DNA from: Paenibacillus borealis
Lineage (GTDB): Bacteria; Bacillota; Bacilli; Paenibacillales; Paenibacillaceae
DNA: 64,000 nt
Assembly (NCBI RefSeq): GCF_000758665.1
Contig: NZ_CP009285.1
Coordinates: 4,588,001 to 4,652,000 of the forward strand
Direction: 5' to 3'
Shown: positions 1 through 9,049 of the stretch, piece by piece
Layout: the number at the start of each line of letters is the position of its first letter
How positions within the stretch are numbered: the stretch's first letter is position 1
Notes under the pieces: generated by a model
What the model was told of the DNA's origin: nothing
Databases searched by the model: none
Seen by the model: the letters and a program-made list of their open reading frames with translations, nothing else
Position numbers and translations under genes: made by a program

Positions 1-1062
1 GAAATTCAGCGATCTTCCCGCTTCACCGTTCACCCCATAGGTCTCCGGCAGCCTCGCCCAGATAAACATCGTTGCTTCCGGCAATGGCACACTCCAGCCT
101 TCACGAGCCAAAGCTTCCACAAAGATATCCCGCCGCCGCTCATACAGCGCAGCCACTCCCTGCTCCGGTCCGGCAGTCATTGCCTGCTCCAGCGCTACGA
201 CTGCCGCTTCCTGGATGGGATCGAAGACACCGTAATCCACATTGCTCTTCAGCTCCCGCAGCGCCCCGACGGCGTGAGCGTTGCCTGTCATGAAGCCGAT
301 GCGGCAGCCAGCCATATTGAAGCTTTTGGAGAAGGAATGAAATTCAACAGCCGTATCCTGCGCACCAGAGACCTGAAGGATGCTGACCGGCCGGTAGCCA
401 TCGAAGCCCATTTCCGAATAAGCCAGGTCATGTATGATTAGTACATCCCATTTACGGGCGAGCTCTACTAACCGCTCCATATAAGCCAGATCTACCGTGA
501 CGGAAATCGGATTGCCGGGAAAGCTGAGTAATATAAATACCGCTTCGCGCCATACCTCATCAGGTATGCTCTCCAGGTCGGGCCGGAATGCATTCTCTTC
601 CAGCAGCGGCAGCGGCCAGGCCCTAACACCTGCTATAGCCAGTGACCCTGAATATATCGGGTAACCGGGATCCGGAACTATTGCCAGATTCCCCGGATTG
701 CAGACCGCGAGTGCCAGATGCGCCAGTCCGTCCTGCGAACCCATCAGAGACACGATTTCTTCATCCGGATCGACCTCCACACCGAACCGCCACTTCATCC
801 ACATCGCCGCCTGCATGCGGAATGCTTCGCTTCCTTTGGAGGCGGGATAGGAGTAACTATCCTCCCGCAGCACCGCTTCACTTAAGGCTTGGCGGATCTC
901 AGGCAGAGGCGCCCGGTCCGGACTGCCAATTCCGAGATCGATCACTTCTAGTCCAGACTTACGTGCTTCCGACTTCCAGGCGGCCACCTCAGCAAAAATC
1001 GACGACCCCAGATGAGACAGCTTGTCCGATCTCCATTTATGTTCCGGGCTGCTATGTATCAA
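1..1062 (-). CDS. PLP-dependent aminotransferase, class I/II (LL-diaminopimelate aminotransferase-like), 3' end outside window
   Basis: A fold-type I aminotransferase, read on the complement from a TTG at 1062 and still open at base 1 (354 residues present). GGAGG lies 7 nt before the TTG. The start of the enzyme is recognisable by IDLGIGSPDRAPLP (about residues 41-54). SFPGNP (about 180-185) and HDLAYSEM (about 211-218) carry the cofactor-contacting Asn and Asp. HSFSKSFNMAGCRIGF holds the Schiff-base Lys at about residue 246. The DYGVFDP segment that follows resembles the DapL/YfdZ branch, so transfer of an amino group from an amino acid to a 2-oxo acid in the cytoplasm is expected. Substrate cannot be settled from sequence alone. 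The gene is divergent from the small zinc-ribbon gene at 1416. Confidence 0.9.
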   Translation of the reverse strand, partial: MIHSSPEHKWRSDKLSHLGSSIFAEVAAWKSEARKSGLEVIDLGIGSPDRAPLPEIRQALSEAVLREDSYSYPASKGSEAFRMQAAMWMKWRFGVEVDPDEEIVSLMGSQDGLAHLALAVCNPGNLAIVPDPGYPIYSGSLAIAGVRAWPLPLLEENAFRPDLESIPDEVWREAVFILLSFPGNPISVTVDLAYMERLVELARKWDVLIIHDLAYSEMGFDGYRPVSILQVSGAQDTAVEFHSFSKSFNMAGCRIGFMTGNAHAVGALRELKSNVDYGVFDPIQEAAVVALEQAMTAGPEQGVAALYERRRDIFVEALAREGWSVPLPEATMFIWARLPETYGVNGEAGRSLNF

Positions 1063-1415
1063 TGAAATACCTCCAGCGTTTGTTTTCCAATTATTATAGC
1101 ATGCGTACCGGGCCGGGAAACTATGAAAGAATAAGCAAAGCTCGTAAATGGGATTATATAACATTAATATATTATTATTCTACTTAATTGACTCTATTTA
1201 AGCTGATCACTAGTGCCGGAACTCATATAAAAGTCCATATAAACTAAAACGGCGTATAATTTATGTTATACGCTGTTTTTCCGGGGCAAATTTCGGCCAT
1301 TTCAGCCCCTTTTTCAACGGCCGTCTCTTCCCTTCAAATGATTTCAGCGCCGGCAGAACCGTAAGTTCCCTCTGGGCATATGATAGGCGTATACATTACA
1401 AAGGTGGGACGTATC
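1063..1415. other. Divergent intergenic region with one hairpin
   Basis: No gene is supported here. The half nearer the aminotransferase is AT-rich (about 1140-1200) and could hold promoters. A clear inverted repeat occurs at 1247-1280: GCGTATAA (1252-1259) and TTATACGC (1266-1273), flanked by AAAC and GTTTTT. Although it has a T-run, it lies between two divergent genes, so it is either a leader hairpin of the small gene at 1416 or a relic terminator. Confidence 0.55.
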
Positions 1416-1589
1416 ATGGCCAAAAACAAGCGCGGCAAGGCACTCTGGCGCACCCCTTCCAGAGCAAGAGGCACCTGCCCGATCTGCGGGAGCACCCGTA
1501 TTAAGCTGTTGTATTTCGGCAAAGGTCCGGCGGGCGAGAAGCTCACCGTCTGCAAGAAATGTGACGGCAAGCAGCAGACTGCAGTCTGA
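1416..1589 (+). CDS. Small zinc-ribbon-like protein (57 aa)
   Basis: Basic 57-residue protein beginning MAKNKRGKALWR. It carries two Cys pairs, CPIC (about residues 22-25) and CKKC (about 46-49), separated by about 20 residues, the spacing of a treble-clef or zinc-ribbon knuckle. A longer in-frame ORF starts at 1380, but the ATG at 1416 is preferred because GGTGGG lies just upstream and the MAKNKRGK start looks like a genuine basic N-terminus. A strong bidirectional terminator follows at once. It could bind nucleic acid or act as a ribosome-associated mini-protein; I do not recognise a named family. Confidence 0.75.
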   Translation: MAKNKRGKALWRTPSRARGTCPICGSTRIKLLYFGKGPAGEKLTVCKKCDGKQQTAV

Positions 1590-1610
1590 GCTAACCGCAG
1601 CTTCGCCTGC

Positions 1611-1659
1611 ACAAAGAAACGGCTTGCTTGTCCCCTTCGGGCAGCAGCCGTTTCTTTGT
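1611..1659. terminator. Bidirectional rho-independent terminator
   Basis: Perfect 14-bp arms, ACAAAGAAACGGCT (1611-1624) and AGCCGTTTCTTTGT (1646-1659), lie between two convergent genes (zinc-ribbon gene and CDF transporter). T-rich sequence follows on the plus strand. Confidence 0.85.
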
Positions 1660-1691
1660 TAATCATTTTTTCAATTCAGATTAAGCTTAGC

Positions 1692-2678
1692 TCATTGCAG
1701 CTCATGCTGCGGTACCCAGTTCTGAATTCCATTATCCTCGAGTATGCCGAGCGTCACATCCGAAATATGCGGGTCTGCAAGCAGCTTGTCCCGGACCTTG
1801 AACTTGATGTCATCGGCATCTGCCAGCGTCAGTCCCCGTTTCAGCTCAATAAGTCCTTCGACGTGGTAATAACGCCCTTCCTGCAGAATCCGCATCTGAT
1901 AAATATCCGTCACCCACGGGTCATCAAAAATAATCTTCGCCACCCGCTCCTCAATCTCCGGCGGTGCAGCCACACCGATCAACCCGACCATGTTGTCGTA
2001 GCCTACACGGAAGGCCACCCCGATCATCATGAAGGCAATCAGAATACTGCTCACACCATCCAGCAGCTTAAAATTGGTAAAAGCAGTAACCAGAATAGCA
2101 ATCATGGCGAGCAGCCCGCCGCTGGTTGCAACCAGATCCTCATAGTAGACTAGCCGTGTAGGCGGGGCGGCTCTTTTCACATTTTTGAGGGAAGCCGTGA
2201 ACTTGCCCAGCCCCTTGGCCTCGACCCGTGATTCATGCAGCACCTCGTTCATGGCCTTAACCCAGACGAATCCGTCTGCCGCGATCGATAACACAAGCAC
2301 CAGCACGTTGATCCAGTAGCCTTGGGAATCTGTCGCCGGATGCTTCAGCAGATGGAATCCTTCATGCATCGTCTCATACGCCATGATGGTTACGACAATT
2401 ACAGCCACCATGCAGAACAGATTAATCACCCGCCCGAATCCGTCCGGGAAGCGGCGTGTCGGTCTTTTCTCCGCCAGCACACTGCCTGTAAATACAAACA
2501 TCTGATTCACAGCATCGGCAATCGAATGCATCATTGTGGCAAACATTGAACCGCTGCCTGTCAGTGCAAAAGCGATTCCCTTAACGATGGCAATGCCTGT
2601 ATTGCCGATAGCAGCCGAGCCTGAGGATTTATTGCCCTTCTTGATTAAACTTCTTATGCTTTCGCTTGTCTGCTCCAT
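1692..2678 (-). CDS. Cation diffusion facilitator (CDF) family transporter
   Basis: A 328-residue inner-membrane protein with the CDF layout: several hydrophobic segments between about residues 25 and 230, then a cytoplasmic C-terminal domain (about 240-315). The TM2 site is visible as MMHSIADAVNQ (about 48-58). The matching TM5 segment reads YYEDLVATSGGL, with Glu-Asp in place of the usual His-x-x-x-Asp, a feature I associate with the ZnT9/SLC30A9-like branch. Efflux of a divalent metal by proton antiport is the family role, and the ion is not predictable. AAGGAGG precedes the ATG. The gene is monocistronic as far as can be seen, with a shared terminator downstream. Confidence 0.88.
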   Translation of the reverse strand: MEQTSESIRSLIKKGNKSSGSAAIGNTGIAIVKGIAFALTGSGSMFATMMHSIADAVNQMFVFTGSVLAEKRPTRRFPDGFGRVINLFCMVAVIVVTIMAYETMHEGFHLLKHPATDSQGYWINVLVLVLSIAADGFVWVKAMNEVLHESRVEAKGLGKFTASLKNVKRAAPPTRLVYYEDLVATSGGLLAMIAILVTAFTNFKLLDGVSSILIAFMMIGVAFRVGYDNMVGLIGVAAPPEIEERVAKIIFDDPWVTDIYQMRILQEGRYYHVEGLIELKRGLTLADADDIKFKVRDKLLADPHISDVTLGILEDNGIQNWVPQHELQ

Positions 2679-2820
2679 TATCCGGCAGCCTCCTTAAGCT
2701 CATATACCGAAATCCGGCAAACGCCTCCGCAGCTGATTTCGTACGGCTCACGCCGTGGTCTATGTATCTATATACCCCATGCGGCAATTTTCTATCAGTT
2801 GCGGTGAGTTGGAGGTCGAA

Positions 2821-4596
2821 TTACTGGAATCCCGATTTAACCCATAGCTTCGAAATATCCAGAAATCCGAAAGAGCCGGTCTGCAGTCCGAACAGGTTTT
2901 GGCTAAGCTGCGCTTTTTTGTTCATATGGCAGCCATACAGCACCCAGCAGTTGTCGCGAAGTTTACTTTCCGACAGATCCAGCAGTTCCGCCCTCTCTTC
3001 GGCAGGCAGACGGGAGAAATGATTCAGAACCCGCTTCAGTGTTGTTTTCTGACGATCCAACAGAAGATCATGCAGATAGTTCGATTCATTCCGGAAATAA
3101 TTGATCATCCCCCACTGCCAGTCATCCTCCAGCACCTCTTCGGCAATCAGCAAGTCTGCGTGATTCATGATGTCCGTCAGATCGTATTCAGTAAGAGGAT
3201 GGAGCTGAAGCTGAAGTCCTATCTTCCTGCCGCGTTCCAGCAGCCATGACGCCTCCTCCTGATCCTCCTTCCGGGTCCGGTAGGCAATCGTCAGCACTTC
3301 TCCCCCGTAGCCGCCAGCCTCAAGTAATGCCCTCGCTTCTTCTAACGGAGGTTCTGTGAACTCATGGTCACTACTCTTCCAGGGAAGAAAGCTGTCCGCC
3401 GGCATAATCCGGTTGCCCCCGAGTTCCCGGATCATGGCCGGCTGGTTATACAATATCCGTAACGCTTGCCTTACAGCCTGCTGCTGATGAAGGCCTTCTC
3501 TTTTAAAATTAAACAGGATATACCGGCAGCCCAAGGCCGGGTAATCAATGCTATGACCCTGGTCTTCCCCGGCAGGAAGCGGGTTGTGCCCGGCGTCCGT
3601 AAGCTGATACTGGCGTACACTCGAGCCCAAGTGCGGTAAATACCAGATTTCCACCCGGTCCAGAAGAGGACGTATTCCGTAATAGAGATCATATGCACCG
3701 AGCACCAGTACATCCTCATTCAGATCCAGTACCTGATAGGGCCCCGTGCCTACCGGATTAGCGGCGAAATCCACATCATAAGGAAGAATAGACATATAGA
3801 TTGAGCTGAACAGATGCAGAAAGAAGGTGTTTGGCTGCACGAGGTCAAACCGGATACGATAATCACTTTCCAGCCCGACATGACAGATATCCTTAAAATG
3901 GCTGATCGCCGGACTATCCAGACCGATCAGACGCTGCAAAGTCTCTTTGACATCGCGTGAAGTCATCGTCCGTCCGTGGTGAAACCTCACCCCCTTGCGC
4001 AAGTAGAACAGGTAACTTGTACTGTCCGCATTAGCCTCCCAAGTATGAGCCAGCCCGGGCATAAAGCCTCCATTCTCTGCATCATAGGTAATTAATGTAC
4101 TGCAAATATGCCCCAGCAAATAGGTTTCAAAAGCTGTATACACCATCGCCGGGTCCAGCTTCTCCATTGGACGGTTACGGGAAATCCGCAGCACCTCCTG
4201 CCCGGATGTGGAGCCTGGTTCACTCCAGAAGCCCATTTGTTTGTCGAGTACCGTCAGCAGACGTTCCTTAAGCGGCTCATTAACCTGATATTGGCCAATT
4301 AACTCGATAGCCGGTTTAATCCGGCCTTTACTGACCATGTCCTGAAACTTCTCCTCCAGCACTTCGTCCACACTGCGCAGGAAAGTCAGCTGCGAATAAT
4401 GCCCTCTTCCTCTGCCGGGTATCCAGGTGATCAATTGCTGTTCCTCAAGCTTCCGCAGAATAAACTTAACATTTCGCGGCGTGCAGCAGAGGATGGCGGT
4501 GAGTTGCTCAATAGTGACCGGAATGGGCTGCTGTATAATAAATGCCGGGTCTAAGGCTGCGGCTAAACAGAGATAATTCATGCTGCTATTGTCCAT
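2821..4596 (-). CDS. SgrR-like transcriptional regulator with solute-binding domain
   Basis: 591 residues with an N-terminal winged-helix region (about 15-110, including TPRNVKFILRKLEEQQLI) followed by an oligopeptide-type extracellular-solute-binding fold (SBP_bac_5, about 160-480) without a signal peptide. This is the SgrR architecture, in which a cytoplasmic binding-protein domain senses a small ligand and the HTH controls a neighbouring transporter. AAAGGAG lies 9 nt before the ATG. The gene is divergent from an MFS transporter with 145 bp between the starts, the usual arrangement for such regulator-exporter pairs. The ligand is unknown; peptides or sugar phosphates are known for relatives. 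Confidence 0.85.
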   Translation of the reverse strand: MDNSSMNYLCLAAALDPAFIIQQPIPVTIEQLTAILCCTPRNVKFILRKLEEQQLITWIPGRGRGHYSQLTFLRSVDEVLEEKFQDMVSKGRIKPAIELIGQYQVNEPLKERLLTVLDKQMGFWSEPGSTSGQEVLRISRNRPMEKLDPAMVYTAFETYLLGHICSTLITYDAENGGFMPGLAHTWEANADSTSYLFYLRKGVRFHHGRTMTSRDVKETLQRLIGLDSPAISHFKDICHVGLESDYRIRFDLVQPNTFFLHLFSSIYMSILPYDVDFAANPVGTGPYQVLDLNEDVLVLGAYDLYYGIRPLLDRVEIWYLPHLGSSVRQYQLTDAGHNPLPAGEDQGHSIDYPALGCRYILFNFKREGLHQQQAVRQALRILYNQPAMIRELGGNRIMPADSFLPWKSSDHEFTEPPLEEARALLEAGGYGGEVLTIAYRTRKEDQEEASWLLERGRKIGLQLQLHPLTEYDLTDIMNHADLLIAEEVLEDDWQWGMINYFRNESNYLHDLLLDRQKTTLKRVLNHFSRLPAEERAELLDLSESKLRDNCWVLYGCHMNKKAQLSQNLFGLQTGSFGFLDISKLWVKSGFQ

Positions 4597-4741
4597 CTAT
4601 CCAAGCTCCTTTATAAAGGTGAAAAGTAACATGTAAACCTTACACTTTTATTTCCCCCTTTTATCTATACAATTATACTTAATCCAGCATCAAGAAGCAT
4701 TCACCAAATTCATACCACCCGATTAGGAGACAACTGATTCT
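4597..4741. promoter_or_regulatory. Divergent control region of SgrR-like gene and MFS gene
   Basis: AT-rich spacer between the divergent starts. AAAAGT and ACTTTT flank a partly symmetric stretch that also contains GTAA and TTAC (about 4622-4650), a possible operator for the SgrR-like regulator. The assignment rests only on position and partial symmetry. Confidence 0.35.
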
Positions 4742-5983
4742 ATGAAACAGCATCTGCGGCACATTCACCCTCTGGCCTGGACCATTATCATTGGAACGAT
4801 GTTCGGCCGGCTGGTAACTTCCATGAGCATCCCTTTTCTATCGATTTATCTGACGCAGGTCCTTGGCGCTACTGCCACCCAGACAGGATTTACGGTAGCT
4901 GTCAGCTCTCTGGCAGGAGTTATGATCAGCTTCTATGGCGGTTACATCTCTGACGTGATCGGTCGTAAAATCGTTATGCTGGTGTCCGTATTCGGCTGGG
5001 CCTGTGTGTTCTTCGGCTTCTCGGCTGCACAGCATTTATGGGTCTTTTTCCTCGTCAATACGCTGAATGGATTATGCCGCGCAGTATTCGAACCGACTTC
5101 ACGGGCTTTACTCTCGGATATTACCCCTCCGGATCACAAGCTGCTGGTCTTCAATCTGCGGTATGCAGCGGTGAATCTGGGTGTGGTCTTCGGGCCGATC
5201 ATTGGCCTGCAGCTGGGCTCAGCCAAATCCACGTTCCCGTTCCTGATCGCCGGTATCGTCTACATCGCCTATGGACTTGTACTGTTTCTGCAATTCTCTG
5301 TACACCGTGCCAGCCTGCCGGTTCATGGCGAAGCCCGGACACCGAAGCTGCTGGAAGCACTGTCTACCACCGGAAGAGATAAGGTCTTCCTGCCTGTTCT
5401 GCTTGGTACTATCTTCTGCGTGCTGGGATATGGGCATTTCAGTTCAACACTGGCACAATATCTGGCAAACAACCCCCATTTCAGCAATGGCAGACAGTTT
5501 TTCTCCTATATGTTGTCTCTGAACGCAATAACGGTGCTGGTGGTGCAATACCCGATCGTCCGCACAGCGAGTAAATTCCCGCCAATCATTCCTCTGATCC
5601 TAGGAAATTGCTGCGTCGCACTCAGTCTGCTGCTGTTTGGGATGCCTGGCGGAGTCGCTCTACTGATGTTCAGTGTTGTCTTATTCACGATCGGGGAAGT
5701 GCTGCTCTTCACGATGATGGATATGCTGATTGACCGGATTGCCCGTCCGGAGTGGAAAGGTACTTACTTCGGCACCATCGGCTTCAATAATCTCGGCAAT
5801 GTAATGGCGCCGATTCTCGGGGGGCTGTTACTCGATCAATTCGGTACGGCGAATGGTCCGGCCGTGTTCGTTCCGCTGGCTTTGACAACGGCTTTTGGCC
5901 TTCCTTTCCTGATTACGGCGCATAAAAGACTCAGAATTAGAGAGCTTGCCGAGACTGGCAATAAGGCTAACATAAGTGCTTAA
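4742..5983 (+). CDS. MFS transporter
   Basis: 413-residue integral membrane protein with about 12 hydrophobic segments. The MFS motif-A-like loop between TM2 and TM3 reads GGYISDVIGRKIVM (about 76-89). The body is typical of drug/H+ antiporters or small-solute exporters of the major facilitator superfamily. It is divergent from the SgrR-like regulator, so the likeliest role is export of the compound sensed by that regulator. TTAGGAG lies upstream of the ATG at slightly long spacing. A strong terminator follows 7 nt after the stop. Confidence 0.88.
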   Translation: MKQHLRHIHPLAWTIIIGTMFGRLVTSMSIPFLSIYLTQVLGATATQTGFTVAVSSLAGVMISFYGGYISDVIGRKIVMLVSVFGWACVFFGFSAAQHLWVFFLVNTLNGLCRAVFEPTSRALLSDITPPDHKLLVFNLRYAAVNLGVVFGPIIGLQLGSAKSTFPFLIAGIVYIAYGLVLFLQFSVHRASLPVHGEARTPKLLEALSTTGRDKVFLPVLLGTIFCVLGYGHFSSTLAQYLANNPHFSNGRQFFSYMLSLNAITVLVVQYPIVRTASKFPPIIPLILGNCCVALSLLLFGMPGGVALLMFSVVLFTIGEVLLFTMMDMLIDRIARPEWKGTYFGTIGFNNLGNVMAPILGGLLLDQFGTANGPAVFVPLALTTAFGLPFLITAHKRLRIRELAETGNKANISA

Positions 5984-5989
5984 GACATC

Positions 5990-6034
5990 AATAATCCCCA
6001 GACTTAGCTGAGAAGCTTAGGTCTGGGGATTATT
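5990..6034. terminator. Bidirectional rho-independent terminator
   Basis: Arms AATAATCCCCAGAC (5990-6003) and GTCTGGGGATTATT (6021-6034) with a short loop, followed by T-rich sequence. It lies between the convergent MFS and WYL-regulator genes. Confidence 0.88.
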
Positions 6035-6075
6035 TTGTTTACCTTGTTATCCCACCATAGATCACAGTTTTTTAA

Positions 6076-6100
6076 GTTAACATAACATTTATTATGTTAC
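6076..6100. repeat. AT-rich palindrome, copy 1 of 3
   Basis: Left arm GTTAACATAA (6076-6085), a 6-nt centre, then TTATGTTAC (6092-6100), which lacks one A of the full arm. It sits 6 nt past the stop codon of the WYL regulator on the complement strand. The same arms and the same 6-nt centre length recur at 8343 and 10863. Confidence 0.75.
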
Positions 6101-6106
6101 CCAAAT

Positions 6107-7063
6107 TCAACAATACATTTTATTCCAATAACGAGCCTGCCTGCCAATGAATTCACGAAGCTCTGCGGGGCCCACAATTTCAGCTTGGACGAGCAAGGGT
6201 AATACCCTCTCGCACGCAGATTCATAATCGTACATATTCACAGTAATGAGTTGAAATTCACCGTCAGTTTCCGTATTCAACACTTCTAAGCCGTTAATGA
6301 TCTCCTGATAGTATGCCGGTGTCCGGATCACTACAGGGTAGATTTCCCGCGCTTTACTGGCATTAATGAAGGCAAGCTCTCCTTCTTTCCAGTATTCCTG
6401 GAGGGAGAAGTGTTCAGGAATAGTATAGGTCCCCTCTATTAACGACACCGCGGCAAACCGCTCGCATTTAAACGTACGAATAGCCTCTGCGCCCTCGCAA
6501 TAAGCGGCCAGATACCATGCCCCCTGCTTTATCACAAGCCCATATGGATGGAGCTTTCGGTGAGAGAGCTCACCATTTACTTTGCGGTACTGCACCTCAA
6601 TCCTTCGCCCCCGCCACACCGCAGCGCGCAGAGTCTCCAGGTATGGTACTGCCACCTGTTCACTCCACCATGGCGTATCATCGAACAGGAACCGGCTTTG
6701 TGCAGTACGGATATCCTGCTGATAAGGAGCAGGCAAGCTTGCTTCCAGCTTCAGCAGAGCATTACGGAGCAGCAGACCAGTCTCGCCCGAACCGCCTGCA
6801 GGCATCCCCATCCCTGTCAAAAACAGCTGAACCACCTCTTCGCCATGCAGCCGCCGCAGATTCACCGTATAGCCCTCCATCAATGAAATTCCGCCGTTCG
6901 GCCCGGTTGTTGTAACGAGAGGAATTCCCGATTCAGCCAGCACATCGATATCCCTGTAAATGGAGCGGACAGACGTTTCCAGGGCTTCTGCCAGAGCAGC
7001 TGCCTTCATCCTGCCCCGGGATTCAACCAATAAAAGAATCGCAATCAAGCGGTGCAGCCGCAT
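6107..7063 (-). CDS. YafY/DeoR-type transcriptional regulator with WYL domain
   Basis: 318 residues. The N-terminal HTH_11 winged helix (about 1-60, LLLVESRGRMKAAALAEALE) is followed by a WYL ligand-binding domain (about 140-220, with YGLVIKQGAWYLAAYCEG) and a C-terminal WCX extension. Family members bind DNA upstream of neighbouring genes and respond to small ligands or nucleic acid through the WYL pocket. AGGGGG lies 6 nt before the ATG. It is divergent from the oxidoreductase gene at 7164 (100 bp between starts), its most plausible target. Confidence 0.88.
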   Translation of the reverse strand: MRLHRLIAILLLVESRGRMKAAALAEALETSVRSIYRDIDVLAESGIPLVTTTGPNGGISLMEGYTVNLRRLHGEEVVQLFLTGMGMPAGGSGETGLLLRNALLKLEASLPAPYQQDIRTAQSRFLFDDTPWWSEQVAVPYLETLRAAVWRGRRIEVQYRKVNGELSHRKLHPYGLVIKQGAWYLAAYCEGAEAIRTFKCERFAAVSLIEGTYTIPEHFSLQEYWKEGELAFINASKAREIYPVVIRTPAYYQEIINGLEVLNTETDGEFQLITVNMYDYESACERVLPLLVQAEIVGPAELREFIGRQARYWNKMYC

Positions 7064-7163
7064 TATAATCCCCCTACCGATAGTTCAACAACCTATTCTT
7101 GCCACTCTGTTGTCAACAATTGAACGTTATGATGAATGTATCAAATCTAAGGAGCTGCTGTAA

Positions 7164-8099
7164 ATGAATATTGGCATATTGGGAACAGGTTTTGGAGCTT
7201 ATCATGCATCGGTATTGAAACAAATGGAATTCATAGACCGTGTGATCGTCTTCGGACGAAATGAAGCCAAGCTGCTGAAGCTGAAGGAAGAGCTTGGAGT
7301 TGAGATTACGATGTCTATAGAGGAGATTATGTCTGATCCAACAATCGATATTGTAGATATCTGCCTGCCCTCTGCGCTGCATAAGACTTACGCTGTGGAA
7401 GCGCTGAGAAACGGGAAACATGTATTTTGCGAAACGCCGGTGGCACAGAAGCTGGAAGATGCACAGGAAATGCTCCAGGCTGAACAACAATACGGCCGCA
7501 GAATTCTGGTCAACCAATTCATCAAATTCGATTATGCCTATGAGTACCTATATAAGGCGGTTCAAGACAAAAAATACGGCAAACTGCTGCAAATCACCTT
7601 GCGCCGGGAAACCGCCCCGTTATGGGGGGATTTGGGTCTTTCCAAGATCGCAGCTATCCTGATGATTCATGAACTGGATTTCATCGATTGGCTGCTGAAT
7701 TCTCCAGCACCTTCTGCGGTCTGGGGTACCTCTGGAGGTAAAAGTGGCCAAGCACTGGTGCATGCTTCTTTCCTTCAACCTGAGGTGAGCGCCCAGCTGA
7801 TTGTCTCTTCGCAGATGCCGGAATCTTATCCTTTTACCGTCGGGTATGATGCTTATTTCGAGCAGGCGAAGCTGGTATTTCACGAGAGCAGTGCTGCGAA
7901 TGGAGATACAGAGGCAAGCTTAACCGCGTATTCGTCTACGGGCAAAGAGGATATTCCCTTGATCCCCAACAATCCTTATGAAAAAAGCTTACGCCATGCT
8001 CTCCAGTGTCTGCAGGACGGTACGGACTCCATTCTTTCCCTGCAGCATGCGCTGAAGTCCCTGGATATGGCGTCAAAATTGACGGAACAATTGAGTTAA
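7164..8099 (+). CDS. Gfo/Idh/MocA family NAD(P)-dependent oxidoreductase
   Basis: 311 residues beginning with a Rossmann dinucleotide motif, MNIGILGTGFGAYHASVL. The conserved CETPVAQKLEDAQ (about 91-103) matches the E-K/T-P segment of the family, although the usual Lys of EKP is Thr here. A C-terminal alpha/beta domain completes the fold. Relatives oxidise or reduce sugars, inositols or cyclitols. AAGGAGC precedes the ATG. It lies divergent from a WYL regulator, with no other catabolic genes beside it, so the substrate remains open. The Lys-to-Thr change in the catalytic motif could alter activity. Confidence 0.85.
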   Translation: MNIGILGTGFGAYHASVLKQMEFIDRVIVFGRNEAKLLKLKEELGVEITMSIEEIMSDPTIDIVDICLPSALHKTYAVEALRNGKHVFCETPVAQKLEDAQEMLQAEQQYGRRILVNQFIKFDYAYEYLYKAVQDKKYGKLLQITLRRETAPLWGDLGLSKIAAILMIHELDFIDWLLNSPAPSAVWGTSGGKSGQALVHASFLQPEVSAQLIVSSQMPESYPFTVGYDAYFEQAKLVFHESSAANGDTEASLTAYSSTGKEDIPLIPNNPYEKSLRHALQCLQDGTDSILSLQHALKSLDMASKLTEQLS

Positions 8100-8230
8100 T
8101 CACAAAGATTCTGTTGATTTCTGCTGCTGGTCATGATATTCCGATTCTTTTTCCGGGTGTTTGTAGATAAAAGAAGTTCAAATGTTGCGTGTGATTAAAG
8201 TTGCTAGGTGGAGTTTGGCTGCCTGTTCGT

Positions 8231-8254
8231 CTACTGTGAATTTTTCATATGCTG
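8231..8254 (+). repeat. TGTGAATTTTTCATATG repeat, copy A
   Basis: Core TGTGAATTTTTCATATG preceded by CTAC and followed by CTG. Near-identical 24-bp copies occur at 17516-17539 and 17900-17923, all intergenic. Confidence 0.7.
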
Positions 8255-8342
8255 AATTTTTATAGTGATGGCAAATAAATTACATAGTTGTAGGCAACGG
8301 TATGGCAAGGTTTCTGTTATTTTTTTGAAAAAACCTAAGGAT

Positions 8343-8370
8343 GGTTAACATAATTATATTTATGTTAACC
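8343..8370. repeat. AT-rich palindrome, copy 2 of 3 (perfect)
   Basis: Perfect 11-bp arms GGTTAACATAA (8343-8353) and TTATGTTAACC (8360-8370) around a 6-nt centre. It is intergenic, about 150 bp beyond the flavodoxin stop on the complement. Confidence 0.85.
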
Positions 8371-8522
8371 TTATTGTGCTTAAATGCTATATCCTTCCAA
8401 ATTCGGTGCGGCGGCAGCACTTTGAACAGAATCAGTTCTCTTAGCTGCCGCTGTTTTATCAAATCCGTACCGGATGCGTACTTATTCCAGCCCCAGCCCC
8501 TGCCTTTGGGACACAGCCCTTT

Positions 8523-9008
8523 CTATTTCCCTGTCATTGTACGAGCGAATCCGTCCAGCTTATCCATAGATAATCCAGCTCCAGCTTCATTCCCTTTCCC
8601 CTTGACCATCCGTAGAACCCATTTGTCCAGTGCTGAAATTTTCTCCGGATAAATCTCATCGCCTATGATTTCCTTGGCAAGTGCCTTTTTGTACAAAACC
8701 TCCGGATAAGCCTGCTTCAGCTCCTGCTCTGCCTTCTCCCCCTTCATCCCGGCACAGATGAATAGTCCCAGCCGCTTACCCGACAGCTCCTGCTCATATT
8801 TGGATGTGAATACTGCCATTTCTTTACGGATTTTGCCGTAGTAAATGGATCCGCCCAGAATCACCGTGTCATAGGCAGCCAGCGCCGGCACCTTGGCATA
8901 CTTTAGATTCACAACCTCAGCCTCTCCAAGCCTCGATTTCAACAGAAATGCCGCTTTCTCGGTACATCCATATTTGCCTGCATATAAAATCAGTGTTCTA
9001 TTACTCAT
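8523..9008 (-). CDS. Flavodoxin-domain protein (HemG/MioC-like)
   Basis: 161 residues. The N-terminal phosphate-binding loop ILYAGKYGCTEKAA (about 6-19) is the flavodoxin FMN site, and VILGGSIYYGKI (about 48-59) matches the second flavin loop. The size and the GSIYYG segment resemble the flavodoxin-type proteins related to HemG protoporphyrinogen oxidase. AAGGAG precedes the ATG. It is the last gene of a probable three-gene operon behind a TetR regulator and a membrane protein. The redox partner is unknown. Confidence 0.8.
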   Translation of the reverse strand: MSNRTLILYAGKYGCTEKAAFLLKSRLGEAEVVNLKYAKVPALAAYDTVILGGSIYYGKIRKEMAVFTSKYEQELSGKRLGLFICAGMKGEKAEQELKQAYPEVLYKKALAKEIIGDEIYPEKISALDKWVLRMVKGKGNEAGAGLSMDKLDGFARTMTGK

Positions 9009-9049
9009 ATTATCCGCCGCTCCTTATCTATGGTAAAAGGGTCTGACGA

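Larger units (their letters stand above)
8100..8522. other. Intergenic region with two repeat elements
   Basis: No gene supported between the convergent oxidoreductase and flavodoxin genes. It contains a copy of the TGTGAATTTTTCATATG repeat (8231-8254) and the best copy of the GTTAACATAA palindrome (8343-8370). No GC-rich terminator hairpin was seen for either flanking gene. Confidence 0.6.

Noticed and set aside
642..1187. 181-codon plus-strand ORF over the aminotransferase start
   Set aside because: Antisense to a PLP aminotransferase with clear motifs; Pro/Arg-rich translation typical of a shadow frame.
8341..8652. 103-codon plus-strand ORF opposite the flavodoxin gene
   Set aside because: It starts inside the AT-rich palindrome and is mostly antisense to the flavodoxin gene.
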